Part shown: positions 11,213 through 23,293 of the stretch, in pieces | How positions within the stretch are numbered: position 1 is the first letter of the stretch | Layout of the letters: every line of letters begins with the position of its first letter | Source: Trachythela sp. YZ-2020 | Taxonomy: Eukaryota > Cnidaria > Anthozoa > Malacalcyonacea > Clavulariidae | Assembly: GCA_016169945.1 (NCBI GenBank) | Contig: JADLSH010000367.1 | Location: 6,352,501 to 6,416,500, forward strand | Reading direction: 5' to 3' | DNA: 64,000 nt | The notes under the pieces: model-generated | Told to the model about the DNA's origin: nothing | Databases searched by the model: none | What the model saw: only the letters and a program-made list of their open reading frames with translations | Made by a program: the position numbers and the translations under genes

Positions 11213-11629
11213 TACAATTTTACTGGCCGACAGTGGCGCTAACACGGAGGTAAATTATAATTATACAGTTTACTTAATTGTCATTTGAAAAAAAAGGAAA
11301 AGCGTTATAAATGCATATCAGTTTTTGCTGAGTTGTTCCGTGCGCAATTTTATATTGTCCACAGCGATGCTAACACGGGGGTAAATTATAGTTTATTTTG
11401 AATATATCATAGTTACTCTTTGGCTTGTTACAAATTATGTCAATTTCGAGAACAATAGAATAGACGTGAAAAAGCTTTTTACGCGTTTGCCAATGTTTAC
11501 TTAGCTGTATCGGCATTTTATTTTGTACATATAATGTTCGAATCATGTTGCCATTGACATTAATTGTAACATAAATGTTGGTCAATTTATTTTTCGCTAT
11601 TGGTTTTCAGTGCATTAAACTGACAAGGT

Positions 11630-12195
11630 GGTTACAGACGAGCAAGTTTTATGACAAGTTTTCATATGACAAGTTTTACTTGCTCGTTTGTATGGGTATT
11701 AAATTTTGCCAATTTATTCTCAATGACAAGTGGCGAAGTGCACTTTTGCCCATGCATACAGACGAGTAAATAAAACTTGTCGTATGAAAACTTGTCATAG
11801 AAAACTTGCTCGTCTGTAACCAGGCAGTGGCGCCGTGGCCGGGGGGGCCAGGGGGGGCCATGGCCCCCCCTAGCGTTGAGACCCGTCGGAAAATTTGTTA
11901 TGTTGTCGGAATCGTAATGGTGAAGCTTACCTGCAAATACGAAATATCGGAAATGAAACTCAGTTTACGTTTTTAGAATACGTAATATTCCTAAAATGTA
12001 ACAAGTTTGGGATAGTTTGTCGGTATTTACGTTTATGAACAGTATATTCCGGGAAATTTTTTTTAGACCTGTTTCGTTCCCCCCCCCCCCCCCCGTCGAC
12101 AACAAAAGCAGTAAATATTCTTCGAAATATTGTCGGAAAATCGTGAGCTTGGCCCCCCCTGAAACAAGAGACCCACGGCGCCCCTGTAACCAGGT
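11630..12195. mobile_element. Palindromic MITE, split by a hAT-like MITE
   Basis: The left arm begins GGTTACAGACGAGCAAG and the right arm ends CTTGCTCGTCTGTAACC (11821 before the insertion). The arms are about 55 bp, separated by about 80 bp. AGGT flanks both outer ends once the inner insertion is removed. The inner element landed exactly in its right terminus. Confidence 0.65.
11825..12186. mobile_element. Non-autonomous hAT-like MITE with perfect 8-bp TSD
   Basis: The termini are CAGTGGCGCCGTGG and, inverted, CAGGGGCGCCGTGG. TAACCAGG occurs directly on both sides (11817-11824 and 12187-12194), the 8-bp duplication of hAT elements. The interior holds homopolymer G and C tracts and no coding capacity. 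Confidence 0.85.
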
Positions 12196-12196
12196 T

Positions 12197-14862
12197 TAGG
12201 TCAGTCAGTGTTACTTCATTTGTAGAAGAGAAATTTCAAACCGCAATCTCTTCGGCGCTTCGCTCGTTTCAAAAGACAAAACAAATTTTAAATTATTTAA
12301 TATCAAACTTGTAATTATATATTCTACAATATATAAGTATCTTTTCGACTAATAAGTTTGAGTTACGAATTGTTTTTACTCTAGTTTTGATTGTTATACT
12401 GTTCATATAAGGTTGCCCAATAGTTTATACTGTAGTTGCTTTGTATATTAATTTCTTGTGGCAAAAAAAATGTTATGGACTATTGTTACTGTTACTGTTA
12501 CTGTTACTTTAGGCTTCTGTGCTATTTTATAAACTCAATTTATAACTCAATTTAGAGCCCTTTTGCATCTTTAAAAGCGATTTTTTGTTGATTTATAGCC
12601 TTTATTTGCAATTTTACCGCTCCTTTGAACACGCTTATTTCTACCGGAAATGACTTTTGCGCTTTACGCGTTTTAGCCTACCCTCCCACGGGACAAAGTT
12701 CTGGAAGGTGTCACGTGACCAGCCTGAACCAGGGTCTTTTCCGCAGCGGGGATGAGCGTAGGTAAAGAGCCTGGGAACGAGGTTGCAACAGTCGCCGCCA
12801 TTTTGAGAAATTCCGCCGGTTTGTTCAGTGCTTCCACTTTGACAAAGTAAAATTTCTCGTTTTTGTCCTTTTTTTCGCAGAATTTCCTTCCCAAAATCCT
12901 AAATTTCCTTCCATTTTTCCTTCCAATTTTTTTTAAAATAGTATAATAAATTTTGTATTGTACTGTACTCCCGATGTAAATTGAAGGTGTACTGCAGTAT
13001 TTTTTGACCAGGCACTTGTCCTGCACGCTTTCTACCCGTTTGCAGTTGACAACTACTTGAAGCTTCATCTTCTAATGAGCTTGACTCAGAAGTTGACTCA
13101 ATATAAGCCATCATTTTTGGTTTAGAAATTACAGTTTCCCTTTTTTCGACTGTTTGTTTTTAGTTTATAAAAATCCGCGAAAGAAAATTGAGCCCGCGTT
13201 TTTTATGTACAATTACTCTACTCACCCACTGAAGACCTGTTAAGTCCCAAATTACCCCCATTCATCCTTGATGGTTATGTAAATATTCGATGTATTATTT
13301 TTATACATGTTTTTTAACTCAAAAGTTCATAATAAAGTGTTTAACCATTATTAAATTACTAGAAATTACTGAAAGTTTAAATTGTAAAATTTCCTTCCCT
13401 TTTCCTTCGAAATGGCCAAATTTCCTTCCAATTTCCTTCCAAATCTCATTTCCTCTTATTTTTCCTTCCAAATGCCAAAATATCCTTTTGGAAGGAAATT
13501 TCCTTCCGAGTGGAAGCTCTGGGTTTGTTAGTCACAAATCGGAAGGAAGTCATGTAAGCAGCAATATTGGATCAAAATTCAAGATGGCGGACGCTTTTTA
13601 CGGCAATTTCGAATTCGTAAATATGGGACTATGGGTATTTTTGCTTCTTAAGTTTCCATGTAATCCAACAATTTTTAGCGAATAGGAAAATTATTTGTAG
13701 AACAACAATAATTCGACCAAAGACCTACCGAAACGCAGCAAACGGCACCAAAATTTCAAGATTTAAAGTGTACATAAAAGTAAAAATCCGAAGTGTCTCA
13801 CTTCCTGCTTTTAGAATTCCTTAGATTCTTAGTAAAATTCCTTAGTTTTCGTAAAATTCCTTAGAAATTGTTTGTGAAAAAGATACTTTTCTATTTTTGA
13901 ACAGGCTGAATTATTAAATCTTTTCAAAGGAATCTTTTCAAAGAAATCTTATTTAAATTGGTTGATTTTTAAATCTTGATATTTTCTTTAATAATTTCCA
14001 AGCGTTGGATTCTCTGCGTTGGATCCGTCGAAAATCTTAAAACAAAATTCCTGTAATGGGTCAAGACTACGAAAGTACTAAGCAATATTATTTAGTTTTG
14101 CACGATTTTAGGGCTGTTTTACCTCCAGTTGATTATTAATTGGATTTGATTGGCTTGTGTGTCTGTCAGTATTTAGAGTTTTTCTTGTGCTCACGATCAA
14201 ATTTACGCGGATCACTTTACTATTCTATAATGATGTATTTTAATAGCTCCAAGTCCGCGACTAACGCTTAATAGAGCGTCTTGTTTATGCATGAATACAT
14301 AATTGTTACCTATATACGAACGCAACTAGAATGTGTGCCATTTCCAATCAACGTTGTCGTATGAGGGCCTATGAGTATTTTAAATTGCATTCGGCAAACT
14401 GCACGTACCCCGATGGCTCTGAAACTAACACAAAACGTTGTTTCGAAAAACAACGAACACTTTTTCTTCGAAAACCGAAGCTACACTCCGATAAACAGTG
14501 CGAAAATTCGCCATTAGAAATTGTTTTCATTAAAAAATATTCCAGAATTGTGATTACACCGAAAGCCAGCCGAAGAATGAACGAAGCGTGGCGAGAAATC
14601 GATAATATGTAATAAGCTGCGTCTGACCGGTTTGCATGCCGGTATAGTCCTCGCAACCTCCTCTGTCAGTGGTCATTGACCCCAAGATAATTTTTTCAAG
14701 ATATAAAATGGCGGCCGATGAGCAAATTTTATCAAACTTTACTTGCATTTTACTCGCAAACTAAAATGTTTCAGAAGAAATTAGTAACATTTTCATAGTT
14801 AGGTGGTCCAGTAAGATTAAATAAGCCAATACAAATTTTTGTTGCCAATGTCATGCATGATG
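12197..14862. other. Gene-poor stretch with simple repeats
   Basis: Contents seen: a GTTACT repeat at about 12484-12508; the right arm of the 100-bp inverted repeat at about 12700-12800; and polypyrimidine blocks built on TTTCCTTCC at 12880-12930 and 13390-13510. Open frames here (for example 14331-14612) show no motif, conserved splice pattern or domain I recognise. Confidence 0.5.
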
Positions 14863-15310
14863 CATGCAATAGTCAAATGTACAATCCATGGGAATGGCAT
14901 ATTTTATCGGGTAAAATGTATTATAAATCGCCTCGTGGGATTAGTAAGTGGTGAGCATTTATCATATTTGCTTATTTACAGTAATACAGTTCTTTAAATC
15001 AGTCGCTTGATATAGCGAAGAATATGACATATATGCTTACACACACAACTTACGATGGAGAACTATTTTCTTGACATAAATAATAGGACTGGAAGTGTAA
15101 GAAGCAGCTTCTTACTTGCGAACTTCATTTGTATATTTATGTACGCGTTGTTGCCAACAAATGAAATGCAAACCCAGAAAAGTATGTATGTCTGCCTCTG
15201 TGAATTGCCAAAACAAAAAGGAGCCAACTAAAGCCATAGGCTAAAAATATTAAAATTAGGTATACCCATCTTGCTGTTCGCGTTTGGATTGTACATTTGA
15301 CTATTGCATG
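14863..15310. mobile_element. MITE with 26-bp perfect terminal inverted repeats
   Basis: The block at 14863-14888 starts CATGCAATAGTCAAATG and is exactly complementary to 15285-15310. The 448-bp unit has no coding capacity. No convincing target duplication was found. Confidence 0.7.
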
Positions 15311-15752
15311 TGACAAGCTGTATAGAAAAGATAATGTTCTCTGTTGTGATTCAACAGTACATATCGCAAAAATAACGAAGCTCTTTTTGGGAGCTTTAAA
15401 AAGCTTTTGCCTGCTAGAGGCTTAATATGCTGGCCGAGGTATCCAATTTCTGAGTTCCCTCTAGTCTATTAATACATTTAGCTGTATAATGCTATTTAGC
15501 AATTGTAAACCCCTTGACCTTTGGGATCGAGAAATAGTAAAAGAAATGCTTAAAAATGCTTAAAAATAATGCTTTAAAATAAATTGATTCACAATATTGT
15601 TGAACATATTTGTTTTATACTGTATCATTTCACTTATTACTGTCAATTTTCAGGTTATTCTGTTGAACCCGCCAGTTATACTGTATATCATCATTATATA
15701 GTAAGGCGCAGTCTAGGATGATAGGGATCGCGGAGCATTTTTTTGGATTGGC

Positions 15753-16016
15753 CAGACTGCAGAGTTGGTCAACGCCGCACCCGAGATTTTTGACTTAGAA
15801 AATTTTAGCGCACCTATATGTGCTTGATAGCAATTTTCACACTTTAATCTGCCTCAAAAACTCTTATTTCCATTGTATTTTTCTCACTTTTGTTCCTTTG
15901 ACTGCCACTTAAGGCGCACCTGAAGACAATTTTGCGCACCCGCACCTAGATTTTGAGCAAAATTTTAGCTTTCCGCACCCGAGATCTCGTCGAAAACTGC
16001 CCAACTCTGCAGTCTG
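15753..16016. mobile_element. hAT-like MITE, 264 bp
   Basis: The termini CAGACTGCAGAGTTGG and CCAACTCTGCAGTCTG are perfect inverted repeats. The flanks are GGATTGGC (15745-15752) and GGATTGGG (16017-16024), an 8-bp target duplication with one mismatch. The interior carries a second inverted layer of CGCACCCGAGAT-type blocks. Confidence 0.75.
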
Positions 16017-16090
16017 GGATTGGGGGCTCTCTCCTTCGCGGAGGCTTGGATAAAAAAAAATTTCGGATGAAAACGCTAATATTGGATAAT

Positions 16091-17055
16091 AAATAAAGAA
16101 TGCGCTAAATGGTAATATAATGAGGAGCCGCTGACCTCCCTCAGTTCCTTCTTTCCTCCGCCCGCGCTCCGATTTTCAGCGGTTTCCTCATATTATCATT
16201 TAGCGCGTTTTGTTTATCACCATCTAGCGCATTCTTTATTTGTTTATTACCATCTAGCGCATTCTTTATTTATTATCAGTGTTGCCAGCCATGGGGTTTT
16301 TCCGCCAGATCTGGGGTTTTTGACAATTTTCTGGGGTTCTTGGGTTTTGGTTCAAAAGTCTGGGGTAATTTTGCCCGAAAACGCAAGTGAAATTCCTGGT
16401 TTCGAAAACGCACACGACTTTGTTTAAAACCTGTCTAAATATGGATATCCTTACCGTATAAGGTCACGAAAACAATCTCTTTAGAGCTAATTAGGAATAT
16501 AATTATAGTAAACCTACTAAACCCGCAAGTTCAAAATCCAAGTTAGGCAGGCAGGCTAAGTATTAGTTCAGCACCTGCTGTACATGCACCGTGGTGCACG
16601 TGGACATTTTTTGCACATGTTTTCGTCGCAAATATCGCAATGCATGTGCAATGTGCATGGGTGGCAAAGTACAAAGGGCACAAAATATATTATCAATTCA
16701 TCAATCGCCATGTTAATCGATTCGATTTGACCATATTATTTGACAATATATATACATAGCGTTAATTAGAGGGCCAGGATCCTATAATTATTATATGTTT
16801 ACGGTATTTCGCAATCTCGTACCCCGAGCCTGCGATCCTTTAGGAAGGCTCGGGGTCCGAAAGTATCATTTTCAAGCTCTTCAGTAGCCTACGCGTCCCT
16901 AATCAGAGCCAAACAGCGTTATTGGTCACCACATCCAGCTTGTTTGTTTGACCTGGGGTATTTTTATGAAATCTGGCGTATTTTTTCATCTTTTTGGTCG
17001 AATCTGGGGTTTGGTGAAATTTCGGAGTGGTCACACTGTTTATTATCCAATATTA
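16091..17055. mobile_element. Inverted-repeat MITE, split by a hAT-like element
   Basis: The left end, TAATATTGGATAATAAATAA then AGAATGCGC, is mirrored by GCGCATTCTTTATTTATTAT at 16258-16276 and continues after the inner element as TCCAATATTA at about 17046-17055. The inner element therefore inserted into the right terminal repeat. The GCGCTAAATGG motif repeats several times inside. Confidence 0.65.
16277..17038. mobile_element. Non-autonomous hAT-like element with perfect 8-bp TSD
   Basis: The ends are CAGTGTTGCCA and TGGTCACACTG, and TTTATTAT lies on both sides (16269-16276 and 17039-17046). The 762-bp interior has subterminal repeats of TCTGGGGTTTTT type in both halves and no transposase. 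Confidence 0.85.
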
Positions 17056-17282
17056 CCTAATTCGTCATTTAAGTTCGGCGCATGAGTGGAGCGGCGTCTG
17101 AAACGGCCGAAACAGATTTCAAAGTAAATGACGAAACTGACTTTGTGTAAATTGTGTAAGTTTTGTCCAAGGAGTTGCCGAGCCTTGCCCTTCAGGTCCA
17201 ATAATATAATTTTTGGGCTAAGGCTGACGTTAGTTAGGGCATCCAATAATTATTTTTGTCAAGAAATTCCGACCAACAAAGA

Positions 17283-17346
17283 ATGAGAATAAATTTTGCA
17301 CATATAATAATATTATATCTGTTATGGGTGTTGTGCTACTCATTCA
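17283..17346 (+). CDS. Candidate signal-peptide exon of the beta-helix receptor
   Basis: ATG at 17283 starts MRINFAHIIILYLLWVLCYS, a classic hydrophobic leader. Splitting after 17346 (A|GTGTTA) leaves phase 1, which fits the acceptor TATGTTGTAG before 17696. The donor is weak. Without splicing the frame stops 43 codons in. Confidence 0.4.
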
Positions 17347-20300
17347 GTGTTATTCTGCATGAAAGTTCAGCATTATACCATGGTGGAGCGTACCTGCATT
17401 TTGTTTAATATATATGGGACTGTAATAAAACGGTTGAATCTTTTAAGTTGTTCCGTAAACATCGGGTTAGGAGTCAGCCCGTGTGTAGTCATAGACCTCG
17501 CAAAACGAGTGCAGTCCCACTCCCAGACTTCGTTTTGTCAACTCTGTGGCTAGCAGGAGCATGCAAGAATGTTTCTAGTTAAGGAATAAGGTCATTAATT
17601 TCATTTCCCCGTTTGTCGTAAAAGCAATTTTCAGTTAACCTAGTCTGCAATAGAATATCGAATCACAATATTGAAATAGACTTCTTATGTTGTAGTTACT
17701 TTGGTAAAGTCAGATGTATTTGTGTCGCTCCTATCTGGCAAAGATACTACCAGTTGCGGAACCCAAGGCTCTCCTTGTCGCACTATATCTTATGCAATAC
17801 ACCGAGCGTCAGCAGGCTCAATCATATACCTCAATGGCATGGGTACTTCATGGCAGCGTACTTATACATGTCAACCACTCACAAGAGAACATCAAGGAAT
17901 TTATCTTACCAAAAACATGTCGTTCATTGGTACTGGTTCACCTGCCCATATTGCGTGTTCTCGTGGAAACTTCTGGATTGCTGATGGAAGTAAGAGCGAA
18001 GAAGGAATCCAAGTTAATTTCAAAGGTCTTGCGTTTAGAAATTCACCTTTCGACTTTCTTGACGCTTCAGTCAACATTAAAAACTGCACTTTTCGGGAGA
18101 CAAAACTACCAGCGTTGAATTTCTCAACAGTTAAACAAAATTGGTTCGAACTGACCCTAGACAATGTCTTGTTTCAAAAAAACGTGGGGTGTATGATAAT
18201 GAAAAGCAACAAAACAGCTAAAGGTAATATTTCTATTATGATAAAAGACTCGGTTTTCGAAGGCAATGGTGATATTAATATAGTTACCTCCTGGTCGTCT
18301 ATTCTTTGGTTGAATAGCTACCACGATGACATAAATATGGAGATAAGGAACGTGAATTTTGCAAAAAATTCATTCTTTAAAAACGGAATGATTTTTGTAA
18401 ATAATGAACTTGGAACAACAAATATTTCCCTCATTGAAGTACTGCTTGTCGAAAATGGATATCACAACATGAGTATCTCGAACAGTCTATTTTTGTTTAA
18501 CCAAGTTTTTAACATTGTCTTGAAGATAGAGTTTTGCCGTGTGCTCAGAAATGTTTGTCGTTTGCTACGAATTGTTGGTCAAACAGTCCACATTAATGTC
18601 TTAAATACTGAAATGAAAGACTTCATCAACCCTTCATCTACAGGTGGAGGAGTGTTTGACATTGACGCAAGCCATAAATGCGATATTTCATTCATCAATT
18701 CTTCATTCCGCAATGGCAAAAATCCTAGGAATTGGCATGGTGGAGTTTTATCTGTTCTTGCCCCAAGTTTGACAACTATAACAATGCAAAATTCAACAAT
18801 TCAGAATGTTTCTAATCAAAATAACTTAGGTTATAGTTATGGTGGAGTGCTGTATATTAAATCTAAACATTACTCAGACTATGGTAAAGTTTCGCTAAAT
18901 ATATTAAACTCGTCATTTTTGGACAATCTATCACGACAAGGGGGCGCAATTACTGTGTTTGGAAGGGTTTCACTCACTGTTATAAACAGCATATTTATGA
19001 GAAATGTAGCTCTGGATGATGGAGGATCGTTTTATCTCCAACTTCAGGATAACTCAACAGTCAAACTTCGAAATAGCTCATTTGTTGGAAACACTGCTCG
19101 TTCCGATGGCGGAGCAATCTTTCTGCTTCCTTCTCAAGACATGACCATTTTTGTTGCCACAGAAGTTAACTTCATCAGAAATAAAGCTGGTGCAGGGGCT
19201 GTTATTAGTATGACCTCATTCATCTCGTCAAATTTAAAAGTAACTTTTAAAGAGGCGCGTTTTGTTGAAAACATTGCAGAATATTCAGGTAATGTTTTAC
19301 TACAACAGCTACCAATATTTCAGACGACTGTGCATTTAGTTTTAAGTAATTGCGTATTTACCGGAAACGATGGGTACCATGGAGCAATTCTTCTTGAAGG
19401 ACAATTCAATATAATCTGTCAAAATTCTACATTTTCTGGAAACTCTGCTGTCGAACTCTGTGGAGGATTTGCTCTCAAATTGAAAGACTCGTTGTTGAAG
19501 GTTTCAAACTCGACATTTGTAAATAATTCCTGTCGGGACAATGGTGGGGGAGCGATTGGTATTCATGCTATTAACAATACTAACACTAATATAACAGATT
19601 CAATTTTTATTAACAATACTGCCCTAGAAAGCACAGGTGGAGCTATTTCTGTCTTGGCGTCAACTGATAAAATAAACGAGACAAATTGTGACGATCCCCT
19701 GAATCCACGTTCCTGGATTTACCTGTCCAGCATGGAGTTTCATAGAGTTCACTTTCAAGGAAACATTGCAAAAAATGGAAATGTTTTGTATATTAATAAC
19801 GGTCTGGTGACTTTGAGAGATTGTTTGATTATTGATAATTTTGGGTTTACATCAGGGAGTCAACTTGTCACTTACGGTTCAGCAAGCCTAGAAATATACA
19901 ACTCCATTTTTAAACAGTCCACCGGGAAAATTTCACTCAATAAAAAGGAATTCGTTTTTTCATCTTTCCTGGGAATGTACAGCGATGGACCACTTGTGTT
20001 CTATAATTCAACAATTGATCAAGGTTTGACGTCAAATGAACCTCTCATTGTGGGGTCTAAAACAGGACGCTTGGACTTTGACAATTCTTCAATAATAACC
20101 TGTCCATTAGGATACTCTCTGATAAAATCAGATTACTCCTATATGAAAAATGAGCTACTAGATGGGTGTACTGTTACTGTTACTGTTATTCGTGTATTTT
20201 GTCAGCAATGCAATCCTAAGTTTTACTCGCTTCAAGCAGGTCAATCCAAAGGTCTGAATATAGACAATGGTTTTGTATGCACTCCTTGTCCTAATGGAGC

Positions 20301-21906
20301 AGAATGTTACCCTGACATAAAATCCAAAGATAATTTCTGGGGATACCAATCTGGCTCCCATCCACCAACACTAACATTTACGCGTTGTCCAGAAGATTAT
20401 TGTAAATCACCTGGACCTGATAGTGATACATATAATGCATGCCAAGGAAAACGCACTGGGGTGATGTGTGGAACATGTTCCCCTGGTTATACAGAAACAT
20501 TTCTATCAACTCACTGCAAGTTAGTCAAGGATTGTAAAAACAACTGGTTTTGGCCTGCATTTCTCGCTCTTGTTTTTCTTATTGCGTTTCTATTAGTTTT
20601 CAAGCCACCGGTGATAACATTCTTGGCAAAACAAGTGCTTTGGTTCAAGAAGTTGTCTCGACGTAGTTCTGCAAATCTCCAGAGTGGAAACACGACTCAA
20701 CCTTTGTCTTGTGAAGAACAAGAAAGACATGAAAACAGACAATATTCTCATTTTGTTGAAATAATCTTTTATTTCTATCAGATCTCACAACTATTTCTGC
20801 CCCCCTTATCCTCAGAAGAGTATTCTGAAACCAAATTGCTTTCATTTTTTGTCGGTTTCTTTAATTTCCAATTTACTATTTCTGACAACGCATGTCCTTT
20901 TGCTGGATTGATGCCACATACCAAGAAGCTTTTTAAGATCGTCCCCATCCTTGCTACAATGACGGTTATTTACATCATGTATGGTTTTCATTATCTCTTT
21001 TCTCGAGTACGTCGCACTCATTCTCCTTCCCTTGCTCCTTATCTCGCGGCTAGTGTAAGAACTTTGTTTCTTAGTTACACAGTCGTAGCAACCGTGAGTA
21101 TTCAACTCATTCGATGTGTTTCTATTAATGGTGAAACTCTGTGGTTTTACAATGGAAATATTGTATGTTATCAATGGTGGCAATATGCAGCATTTCTGTT
21201 TAATGCTATCTTCGTTATCCCTTTTATATTTGTCCTGGCTTGGGCATCTTTAAAACTTCATAACGAAACAATAACGCTAAGGCAACTTCTTATAGGCTTT
21301 ATTCTGCCACTTCCTACTTTACTTTTTTGGCTTTCCTCAATGATTTTTTCATCTGGAAGAATTAATGTGGATCCGAACGAGTGCCTGAAAGTACTAAAGA
21401 AAATGCTCTTAACGGCATTCCGACAACCAAGAGCAATGTATTGGAAAAGTATCATGATTTCTCGCCGTTTTGTTCTGGTTCTTCTTTTTTGTGTTATCAC
21501 TGACACATCTTACAAATTATTTTGGATGACACTCACGTGTCTTCTAGCTCTTTTCCATCACATCAAAATCAAACCGTTTAAGCACAATTGGGCAAATAAT
21601 CTTGAATCCATCTCGCTATTGTTTTTGGTTATTTTGGGTTTCATTAACCAGTATAAATCAGTGTTAGTTGAAGCAGGGGTGCCTCATGCACAAACTGATT
21701 CTTTCAAAGTGATACAATGGCTTGAGATTGTTATCCTTGGACTTTTCCCTGCCTCTATTTTCCTTCTCTTCTCCTTTGCAATAATTTCTTTATTTGTTCG
21801 CTTTCTCTACTTCTGCTGTGGATCATTATTTAGACGTCTGTTCAGAACTGACTCTCGTGATCGAACTCAGTTACTTGATGTCTGTGAAAACGTTTACTAC
21901 GAATGA
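17283..21906 (+). CDS. Beta-helix multi-pass membrane receptor-like protein
   Basis: This is a predicted cell-surface protein of unknown ligand. The main exon is open from 17696 to 21906, about 1,400 codons without an intron. Its first about 820 residues are beta-helix repeats rich in Asn-Ser/Thr glycosylation sites, with about a dozen GGA/GGV-type turns (for example GGAIFLL, GGAISVL) like those of right-handed beta-helix and chlamydial Pmp repeats. Residues about 830-945 form a Cys-rich stalk (CTPCPNGAEC, DNFWGY, CQGKRTGVMCGTC). About nine hydrophobic segments follow between residues 949 and 1373, then a short tail. The main frame lacks a natural ATG at its 5' end. An upstream ATG at 17283 encodes a hydrophobic leader, and a donor after 17346 joins in phase to the acceptor before 17696. 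That first exon is inference. Similar architectures are known to me from cnidarians and placozoans; none has an assigned function that I can name. Confidence 0.75.
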
Positions 21907-23032
21907 AGATTGACTGAACTCTGCTCATACCTCCACGAGTCAATTTGACAGCACAACAGATACCCCAGTAACACATATTACTTAGCGAAGATACATTTGA
22001 TATAGAAAATAGAATGTATTACGTATTTCGGGCCTGCTGAATTAGCGGTGCTAAGACAAAGAAAATACCATACTCAAATTCAACTGAAGATACTGTCATA
22101 CTGCTATACAGAAAACACCTGCTGCGTCATTCCTTTTCAAGTTATTCTGTTTCATACAGAATATATGTATGAAATTTATTTATGTGTAGTAGATAACGCA
22201 TTTGCCACGAATATTGGTTGTTATGACCTGCGAGTCAAGTGGAAATTTCATGTTGTCGAAGCCGTTGCAAACGTTTAAACAAGCTAACTAGCATAACCTG
22301 TAAAAACACACAGCGCACAAAGAACAGACTTACTTTTAATTAGTGTGTAGTGGATAAGTTGGATGATGAATTTCACGATTAAGTGCACTCTTATTGTTAT
22401 ATACTATATTAAATACTAATGTTATGTTAAATTTAATTAAGTTCCAGTTCAAATACATTTATATATTTGTCGTAATATTGTATTTTTGGGAGAGTTCCTC
22501 GCCTCTACTGTGACCCCAATTTTTCCTGATGCCCCTGCTTTGTCGTTCTCATAAAATATATGCAGTGTCTATTGCTATTTGAATGGACACTCATTGATTG
22601 CATATTTGCGCAAGATATACGACGGTGCAAACTTGAAACAAGCTAAGGATAAGCTGTAAAAACACGCAAGGTAGAACGTGTAGAATCATGTTAGAATGTA
22701 GTGAATAAGTTGGATGACGGAATGTTTGGATTAAATTCGCTCTTGGCCTTATATTATATATACTGTTGCTACCACTATTTAATCATATCTACAGTATATA
22801 TTTGTCGATCATTGTATTTTGGGCAGTAATGATACTGCAGTTTCTTGCCCTCAATAGACCTAACCTTAATATCCTGATGCACCATGCTTTGTCGTTCTCT
22901 GTCCTGCGGTGTCTGTTGTTGTTTGAATGATACTCATTAGTTTCATGTAGTACAGCAAAGAATGTACCTCACAAGGTGCACAAATACATAAAAGAAAACG
23001 TATACATGTATGTTTAATGTATTATATCATTA
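21907..23032. other. Intergenic; two degenerate copies of an about 380-bp unit
   Basis: The segment from about 22262 to 22600 is partly repeated at about 22635 to 22945. Both contain CTGTAAAAACAC, GATAAGTTGGATGA-type, ATATTTGTCG, CTGATGC and TGCTTTGTCGTTCTC blocks in the same order. No coding potential is seen. Confidence 0.55.
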
Positions 23033-23293
23033 CTAAAATTGAAATGGCTTCATTGAATTATTTTTGCCAGGTTTAAGTTGTCCATCTTTACTTTCCGTCT
23101 TCAAGTTTGGTTCCTTTTCATCAGCGACTTCGATTGAAATATTCTCAAGTCGTTTTGGTATTTCATCCAACAGCTGCTTATCTTTTGGAGGTGCTCTAGA
23201 TGGTATTGCCCCTTTTTTGCCACGTTTTGTTCCCTTCATTAAGCCTTTTTTCGCAGCCCTCTCTAATACATCGTTCGCAGAATCAACCAATTT
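23033..23293 (-). CDS. NSUN7: NSUN7-like terminal exon 8
   Basis: It encodes DVLERAAKKGLMKG (human: DVLARAAAKGLLDG) and a Lys-rich tail to the stop at 23033-23035. The acceptor is CTCCTTTTAG, phase 0. Confidence 0.9.
   Translation of the reverse strand, partial: KLVDSANDVLERAAKKGLMKGTKRGKKGAIPSRAPPKDKQLLDEIPKRLENISIEVADEKEPNLKTESKDGQLKPGKNNSMKPFQF

Noticed and set aside
14331..14656. Overlapping open frames on both strands of 93-95 codons
   Set aside because: No motif, no splice support, and equal quality on both strands.
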